This document shows, one piece after another, positions 57,191-64,000 of a stretch of 64,000 nt of DNA. A program made the position numbers and the translations under genes. The first letter of the stretch is position 1. Each line of letters starts with the position of its first letter. This DNA comes from Aspidiotus rigidus (lineage: Eukaryota > Arthropoda > Insecta > Hemiptera > Diaspididae): NCBI GenBank assembly GCA_035079385.1, contig JAVHKY010000077.1, positions 1,426,001-1,490,000 on the forward strand, in the 5' to 3' direction. A model generated the notes under the pieces. It did no database searches and was not told the DNA's origin. It was given only the letters and a program-made list of their open reading frames with translations.

Positions 57191-60100
57191 GTTTGTAATG
57201 GAAAATCATAGTGAGAAAAGAGATAAGCTTATGTACCTCTAGATGGGAAAACAATGGAAAAGCCATTTAAAGCTTGTCAGATTGTAACCACTCTACCAAC
57301 AAATAGAAAAAATTGAGGAATTTACAATCAATCTTAGGTATGAAACTGATCGACAGGTCGAGGAAGTCGGTGAAAAAAGTTTTCTCACGGACTGTATGAA
57401 CCGCTCTATAGACAAAAGACGTCCGTTACCTACCTGTTTATGTGTGCTAGAACATAAGCGTTCTCCGCAATGATTAGCAATGGGAGACAGTCCGCGGTTT
57501 GTCTGCATAATTTTCATCAGCATCATCTTTCGAATTCTATGCAAAATTAAGAACGTGTTTGCAAGGTGTTTATACCTGTTACCCATCTTCCGCACTTGAT
57601 TTTTCTTAGGTCATAATTTGCGTGTCATATCGTTGATGTGTTTACCGTTGAAGTCGACCCTACCCTGTAATTTTGTACCTAATCCGGTGGGTAATCCATA
57701 ACGTAATTCGGCCCGTAACTACTGTTTGTTCGCACAACCTCAGAACAGTTATACCGGTAGCTGTAGTTGTGTGGACTGCTGTAGTGCGAAAAGTGTGCAT
57801 TGTTAATTCGCATTCGGCGCCTACAATAAATTCACGATGATATTAGTTCCACCGCGGAGATATAGAACGTCATAATTGATTTTTAGGTCAGGTTTTCCTA
57901 CCTGCAGAATGCTCTACCGCCACCACAATACAGAGCATCGAGCATAATTGGCGATAGGTAGGCGTTCGCAGGTTCTCGATACGATGTTTCGTTATGATGT
58001 TCGTCGCGTTCTGCGTTTTGTCCGTCGTGAACATTCTCTCGAATTTAAGAATTTTAGTAGGTATACTGTTCTTATGTCAATCGAAATATGATTTTTATAT
58101 ACCTATTTCATATTCGTGGAACGTGCTTCTCGTGATTTGTTCCTTTCCCGCGTGTTTGAAAAGTGATAGGTGTGTTACCTACATAGTTGTCGCTGTGATT
58201 GAAAGTTATACCTAACTCAAATTTAGAAACGGTCAAAAGCGATAATGCAAGTCAAAAATGTGGGAGTACAAACGGAAATATGTGGTAAGCGATTGAAATT
58301 AGATCTTTGTTCGGATTACAGAATTTTAAAGCAATTGGAATTAGTCGTCGATATCGGATCCAAGTTTGATGATCGTTTCATTATTCAGAAAGTGCTATCG
58401 AGACAATGATGGTAAACATTTGAGATTTCAAATCTTATGCTGGAAGCCGCTGTATCGTTTTCAAAATTGATGAATATCGCTGAATTTTATTTCGTTGGAT
58501 CTTTTATTGCGTAATATTCCTCATAAATATTGTATCAGATCTTGGCACCTCATAGCAATGCCATAACTTTCACTTGAAAAACGTAGACTTTCACGATTTC
58601 ATTGCGCAGTCCGCGAAGAAAACAAAAGTAGTAGTACTTTGTATTCTAACAATTTTCCACGGTTTAGTGGACGCATTTATTGTACATTCACGCGGTCCGT
58701 TCCGCGAGATCTTATAAGTATGGAATCAACATTTCACATCAGAAGTACACGTTTCTTTGCCATCTCGATTTCTGTATATATTTTCGGAAAAATGCGATGA
58801 ATAACGGAGAGAGAATGTTTAATTGCGAAATAGTGTTGCTCCCGTCCGGAGGGAGAGTTGGATGAATTCCTGAGGATTAGGTCGTAGAAGAATTAGAGAA
58901 GACTTCGAACTCTTTTTAGGAGCTAGATTTGAAGGGAGGAAGTCGGTGGGGTTGTTACCCCCGAATAAAACTTCTGCTGACATCTTTACTCGGAATTTAT
59001 TTGTAACTAAATTCTGTGAAGTACGTATTATCTTTCACGATTTGAATCCGGCCAAGCAATTTTTCAAACTAGATAATTTGCTTTCGGGATTATTTTCTGT
59101 TGTCTTACGTATAGGATTTAGAGACATAATTTTCATCACGTTAATCACTCATAAGTTGATGTGTAAACGGTGAAGTGGTTGTAATTGCTTACCGAACGAA
59201 TCCGGAGCCACTTCATTTTAGCTGAAGTTTGCACCACTTCACATATCCAACACACGCATATCTCTAGGTCCTTGATAACTTTTGCGGGACTGTATCCTCT
59301 GGTTTTTCATCTACTTCAAAATCGTCTATGGTGTCTTCAATCGTCACCAGTTTATACTGATCCCTATCTGAATGTGTCAAATTCAACTTCAGTCAGCATC
59401 GAGCTACCAAAATCAATTATGAGAATCGTTGTGTCGTTATTTACTCGTAATTGTTTTCAAACTATTGTCGTAAACTGAATAATAAAATAACGAAGTAAAA
59501 CCTACAAATGTAACGTCGTTCCTTGAAATTGCTCAATCAGTCAATCGATGACGGTAATTATTTAGAATGAGTGAATTGTTGAACTTGATATTACCGTGAA
59601 GAAATTATCCTAATTTTAGTCTTCGTAATGACGTTTCCTATACCTAATTATTTTGAATTTGATTTTGGAAAGAAACTGTAACGCGTCATTCATTATACTT
59701 AGCTGTTCGTTATTTATTTTTTTGTCAAGCTTCAATACATTGTTGCTGTGGTTTACGAGGTCGGTGACATTTTAAACATCAAAATATTCCTAGGCTAGTC
59801 TTTCAAAGCTAACGATCGCTATCTCTAACATTATCTTCGTTTGTGAATTTGTCCGCTGCGACATTTCTTGAATATGCAGTAAAGGTTGTCGTTGTCCTAT
59901 CTTTAGTCATACGTTGTTGTAGGAATACCTATGTACAGTCTGTGCATTGTACTTATAAAGGTATGATGTACAGATCGTATTCTATTATATGTAGGATAAG
60001 AAATTTCGAGAAAAATCTGAACTTGAAAGGTGAGCGTTCGCGTACGAGAAACAAGTGAAAATTAGAGCGCGCTCAAGGTGACGTAGAACATAACTAAGAT

Positions 60101-60201
60101 TGAATGTTGATACTTAGCTACTTCGGCTGTTTTGTTCTTCGAGACTGATTATCAGTATTTCTCCACGAAAAAATTATATTTGTGACCTGAGATAAGAAAA
60201 G
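57191..60201. other. Mostly unassigned DNA, possible alternative first exon inside
   Basis: Short ORFs only. 57600-58300 looks like unique, CpG-containing sequence. A small ATG-to-donor open stretch lies at 58245-58284 (see findings). No repeats with clear ends were recognised. Confidence 0.35.
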
Positions 60202-60297
60202 GATGCTCATTGCCCACTGACAGGAACACCATTTCTCTCTGATTAGACGTCCCATCAGAGAGAAATGGTGTTCCTGCGCCAATGGGCAATGAGCATC
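60202..60297. repeat. Long hairpin, about 42-bp stem
   Basis: GATGCTCATTGCCCA and CAGGAACACCATTTCTCTCTGAT on the left pair with ATCAGAGAGAAATGGTGTTCCTG and TGGGCAATGAGCATC on the right, with one small bulge and a loop of about 10 bases. GTGACCTG/CAGGTCAC extends the pairing outward to 60182 and 60306. A palindromic MITE is most likely. Confidence 0.88.
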
Positions 60298-60326
60298 GCA
60301 GGTCACATTTTCAGTATTGAGTAACT

Positions 60327-60440
60327 CTGCCATACAAAGTTAAATTGACGTATATGCAAATAATGAATACGAGGAAAAGTGGCTATATCAAATATACCCA
60401 TAACCTCTTTTCCTTGTATTCATTATCTGCATATACCTTC
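60327..60440. mobile_element. MITE, CTGCCATACAAAGTT family, left end with hairpin
   Basis: CTGCCATACAAAGTTAAATTGACG is followed by ATATGCAAATAATGAATACG, whose reverse complement appears at about 60415-60436. The expected right terminus AACTTTGTATGGCAG is missing here, so this copy is truncated. Confidence 0.6.
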
Positions 60441-60679
60441 TCTTTTCAAATTCATAAAATTTCTCGACGTTCTGGTTCCAGAAGTTTGCTAAAAATATAA
60501 ATACTTCCTTGATTAGAAATACCTGTAACGAATATTTCTAATAAAAAAACAAAACACTATATTTTCTATTTACCTACTATTTAAGTACGTTTTTCTCCTT
60601 AAAAGTATTTTAAATATTACTACTTGGAATATATTACATTCAGCACTGTTCTGTCTTTTGTTAGAGAAGAAGGTAGGTA

Positions 60680-61090
60680 TATATTATATGTTACAGTGAA
60701 TGTTGATAATTTCACCAAATATTTACTAATCAATTTGTCTTTCATAATTTCTCTCCTTATGGATCGACTGCCTTCAAATTTTCAAGGTCTCTTGAAAATA
60801 CTTATGTCCACCATATTTCCAAGTTTCAACTTGGTCGACGAGGTGTAAGGTCGTTGAGAGGATAGTAACTAACAATAAACCACGTTTTTGGCACAGTTCA
60901 CGCTCATTGCAACCTTATATGTGGTTGACCAAGTAGAAATTGGGAAATAAGCTGGAAAGAAGTATAATTTGAAGAGACCTTGAAAATTTAAAGCTAATCG
61001 ATCCATAAGGAGAGAAATTGTAGATGAGAAATTGGTAAGTTTGATGAAATTATCAACATTCACCATAACTAAACATTTCTTCAAATTGAT
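60680..61090. repeat. Inverted repeat with about 170-bp arms
   Basis: The left arm (about 60690-60860) and right arm (about 60900-61080) are diverged reverse complements, seen for example in CTCCTTATGGATCGA and TCGATCCATAAGGAG. The ORFs read from both arms therefore look alike (NVDNF, SLLMDRL, NFQGL) without being genes. Confidence 0.75.
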
Positions 61091-61173
61091 ATTTTGTATA
61101 GATGAGAAGAAAAATTGCAGCAAATCGGCAAATCAGAATCTGGAGTGCACAGAAAGTTGAACCCGGGAGAACT

Positions 61174-61329
61174 CTACCAGACAATGTTAAATTGACTTAT
61201 CTGCAAAACAACGATCAGTAAAATGAGGCTTCCTCGAGTTCCTTGAGCCCTCAGTAAGCCAAATCAAAATTCTTATCCTCCTCATTATGGTTTTGCAGAT
61301 ACCTACGTCAATTCAACTTTGTATGGCAG
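61174..61329. mobile_element. MITE, CTGCCATACAAAGTT family, copy 3
   Basis: The left end CTACCAGACAATGTTAAATT and right end AACTTTGTATGGCAG are inverted repeats, followed inward by TATCTGCAAAAC and GTTTTGCAGATA. AACT flanks both sides. It is 156 bp and non-coding. Confidence 0.75.
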
Positions 61330-61381
61330 AACTGGGGAACCCCAGAGTACAAAGTATAGTCTCCCACAAGAGGTCGTATCA

Positions 61382-61422
61382 TCTTATCAGTAAATGCTTG
61401 CTTACAAGGGTTTACTGATAAG
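61382..61422. repeat. Small hairpin
   Basis: CTTATCAGTAAA and TTTACTGATAAG pair around a loop of about 16 bases. Confidence 0.7.
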
Positions 61423-61767
61423 CTAGTTTGATCTCTTGGGTGACTGACTGTTGTGACTCAAACACGTCTTTATTAACAAAGAATTCATTAGAGAACAGAG
61501 CGCAAGTAATGATAACAGGTGTAGGAGTCTAGCATACAGTGTTGCCATATAGCCCGTTACTACACTGACTATAGCCGGTTGTGTTCAAGCCAAAAACTCT
61601 TTGATTCTCAGATTCGTCTATAATGAATAAAAAAAGACCTATTTTTAACAGAGAGTACTATAGTAGATATTCAAATAGGTACTCCATTTATATTTATGTA
61701 ATTGAATTACCTTTCTTGACTAATTCGTGTAGAACACCATTTGAATAAACTTTTTGTGAACCTATTT

Positions 61768-61912
61768 CCATTTACCAAAGTTGATGTATCTGCAAAACAA
61801 CAATCAGGATATTGAGGCACATAACATTGTTCATTGCAGGCTGAAATGAATCTCATTCCACTGATTATTATTTTGCATTATAATAATTATGTCAATTAAA
61901 CTTTGTACGACA
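61768..61912. mobile_element. MITE, CTGCCATACAAAGTT family, diverged copy 4
   Basis: ACCAAAGTTGATGTATCTGC on the left and GTCAATTAAACTTTGTACG on the right keep the family layout, with AACAACAATCAGGATATTGAGG inside as in copy 3. The ends are eroded. Confidence 0.6.
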
Positions 61913-61929
61913 AGTATGAGTAAGATTGT

Positions 61930-62550
61930 ATGCGCAAGTGATAAGAATAGGACCGTCACCATGTTGATGAAGTAGGAGAAGAAGCAATTGTGAATCAAAC
62001 ATCAAAGTTGTGTCCTTAGAGTTTTTTGAACATCAAATACAAGAATTCTAACAACAAAAATAAAGGAGAACATATCGATATATGTCATCTTTCTAATCAA
62101 ATAAGTAGCATTTGATGTTTAATATTTGAATTTCTTTCACAATAATCCTGAAACTAAGGGATTATCATACGCAAAAGATGTGAAGAAAACCATCGCTATG
62201 TTGATAAAGTAGAAGGAGGAGTTGTTTCGGGAATGCTGTAGAAGGTTGTATTGATAAAAACAAAAAAAAAATGAAATCTCTTTTATTTTTATTGTTGGAA
62301 TTCTGATTCTTGTAATTCAATATGATATTTGACGTTTAAAATTCTTGTAGAATACTACTTAGACTCAGTGTGCTCTTCCTTTGACTCTATCAACATGGTG
62401 ACAGTCTTATTCTTTTCTTTTGCTGATAAATTAATTAAATAATTATCTATCTCATAATATTATAGTTTCTCACTGAAACATCTTGAAACTGTTCCTCTTC
62501 TGACTTTATCTAGGTATGGCGACAGTCCTCCTCTAATCACTTGCGCTCTT
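61930..62550. repeat. Inverted and direct repeats of a GTCACCATGTTGAT block
   Basis: ATAGGACCGTCACCATGTTGA near 61949 and a variant near 62190 run forward. Reverse-complement versions (ATCAACATGGTGACAGTCTTATTC near 62389 and TATGGCGACAGTCCTCC near 62515) run back. The layout is a foldback or a cluster of one MITE family. Confidence 0.6.
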
Positions 62551-64000
62551 GTGAAAGTTGCTTACCAAGTAAAAAGAGAAAGAACTCACAATTGGCTGAG
62601 TTCTTAATTTTGAATGAACTATAAAGAATTTCAAGTACTCTTCAATTCTATCTCTATTTAAAGAAGAAAAAAAAAAAAAAAAAAAAAAAAGAATTTGGTA
62701 GGTATAATTTTGATCAGTGAACTTTACGTGAAGAAAGCCCGGGAATTTGAAGAGACCCCATTATTCTTGAATTATAAATTATTTGTGCCTGTGATTGGAT
62801 TCAGTGGACTGGATTTTTGAAGGGGCGAAGGATCTTGGTTGGTTAGAACTTCTGCCATAATATTCAGCCTGTAAGTTTTCCCATCTTCAAAAATGATAAT
62901 AAAACGTCCAAAACAAACAGTGAATGAAAAGACTGCTCCTCTAATTATCCCACCTTTCTCTAACAGTAGCCGGGATTTTGACGTACTCTGTACGTTTATA
63001 ATTACTTTTACGTTGTATGAATTCCAAAAATTCTTCAACTAAACTGTGTGTAGAGGAAGTTAATAAATTGTGCTGCCACAATTCAAACGTCGTCAGTGCA
63101 CGCCGACTACGTATTTTGCCAAATCAAGTTTGTCTTGTCGGTCAAGAGCATGCGTGCATCGAACGAACAGTCGTCTGAGAGATTGTCTTCTCCTTCTAAG
63201 TTCTATTCATTCATATTCTTTTTTCTCCCATCCTCGTTCAAAAATCAAAAACAATAATTTCGTCTTCCTCTCTCGACGGTTGTTATCATTCTTTGGAATC
63301 GAAAATTTTGCTATTGTAAGCCTACTTATTCAGAAATTATTCAACCGCACGAATAGGACATGGACCCCCAGGATATTATTGGAAGATATTCTTTCCATAA
63401 GCGCAGAAGAAATAGTCGGGGAACCCTGCGTGCCTTATGTTCAATGTGTTCAACATTATCTCTACGCGCGTACTATTATTTGATGATCAGGAATAATAGA
63501 AGAGAGAGAAAAAAAATCATTTTTAGTGTTGGTGTGTTACCGACATGTGGTTGTTTGTATTTCATGCGTTCTGCGTCGCTTGTTTTTCGGTCTAGCACGT
63601 TTCACACGTTCCGAGATTTTCGTCCGCGAGTCTCAAAGGTCATAATTTGCAACCAAAGTACACCTTCTTTGTGAGTTATGAATTCTGTGAGAATCATCAC
63701 GATTATGAACGATTAAGAGTCATAAGTCGAATGAAAGTACACTCATTTCCGCGGATGCTTGACGCGCTCTTCCGATTTATCTGTCGCATTCATCTACTTT
63801 CTTATCAGTATTCTCTCTTATCATTCGAAATGTGTTCGTTGTTCTCAGCCGATCATAATAAAATCTGTGTAAGCAACATCTCACTCCACGTTCAATCCTT
63901 CGACGTGGCCTGGTGTACTTAATAACGATACGTACGTAAGCTATTTTGCAAAGAGCAAACGGCGTCAGTTTTTCGGTACCGTTCGCACGAGTAATAGTGC
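62551..64000. other. Unassigned DNA to the window end
   Basis: A poly-A run of about 25 lies at 62666-62690. Overlapping frames at 63070-63922 (up to 137 codons) show no known domain and carry no supported splice sites. 63090-63200 has moderate CpG and a TCAGTG initiator-like sequence, not enough for a promoter call. Confidence 0.35.

Noticed and set aside
60624..61123. Two similar ORFs facing each other
   Set aside because: They arise from the diverged inverted repeat at 60680-61090, not from duplicated genes.
63070..63483. A 137-codon ORF near the window end
   Set aside because: It has no known motif, overlaps other frames of similar length and lacks supported splice sites or a clear terminator; composition is not gene-like enough for a call.
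53221..64000. KASH domain or last exon of the klar-like gene
   Set aside because: No frame in this interval shows a transmembrane segment followed by a Pro-Pro-containing short tail with a phase-1 acceptor.
1..64000. tRNA, rRNA or CRISPR-like features
   Set aside because: No cloverleaf with A/B box motifs, no rRNA core sequence and no spacer-repeat array was seen; the regular arrays here are minisatellite.

Overview
This is eukaryotic, AT-rich, repeat-dense DNA, most likely from an insect. It holds one recognisable multi-exon gene on the + strand, spread over at least 38062-53220. Ten exons with consensus splice sites join in one reading frame of about 789 residues. The protein is acidic and serine-rich, with tryptophan-rich spectrin-like helices at its first visible exon. 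It looks most like the middle part of Klarsicht (klar), the insect KASH/LINC protein that links the nuclear envelope and lipid droplets to microtubule motors. Neither end is in view: there is no initiator exon and no KASH tail. The window is therefore probably the interior of a long gene, and most of 1-38061 and 53221-64000 may be intron. No rRNA, tRNA or CRISPR array was found.

Almost everything else is mobile DNA. 1-5.3 kb holds a hAT-like MITE (1999-2590) and a composite element (3095-5238) that carries a TA-flanked MITE and a hAT element with a perfect 8-bp target duplication. 10.5-13.8 kb holds hAT-like ends, an (AATA)n tract and a Helitron replicase N-terminal relic. 17.1-20.9 kb and 23.6-27.2 kb are dominated by one family of Helentron-type non-autonomous elements (HINE/DINE-like). 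These have a 15-bp palindromic 5' end, a matching subterminal repeat, a 3' hairpin, and a 45-bp minisatellite inside that has expanded to about 33 copies in one case. A second Helitron replicase relic sits inside one of these copies. 34.5-36.9 kb is a 5'-truncated LINE on the - strand with reverse transcriptase and RNase H.

Within the klar introns, 39.5-40.9 kb is a large foldback, 41.3-41.6 kb a short HINE, 42.5-42.9 kb a near-perfect palindrome and 45.4-45.6 kb an LTR-retrotransposon integrase relic. 46800-48672 is a four-level nest of terminal-inverted-repeat elements, one inside another, each with a readable target duplication. The exon cluster at 49.6-53.2 kb has compact introns except the last. 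55-62.6 kb is again rich in small MITEs and long hairpins.

The species cannot be fixed from sequence alone. An insect is favoured by the klar-like gene, the Helentron/HINE family and the RNase H-bearing LINE. All calls were made by eye; family assignments rest on motifs, ends and target duplications, not on database searches.
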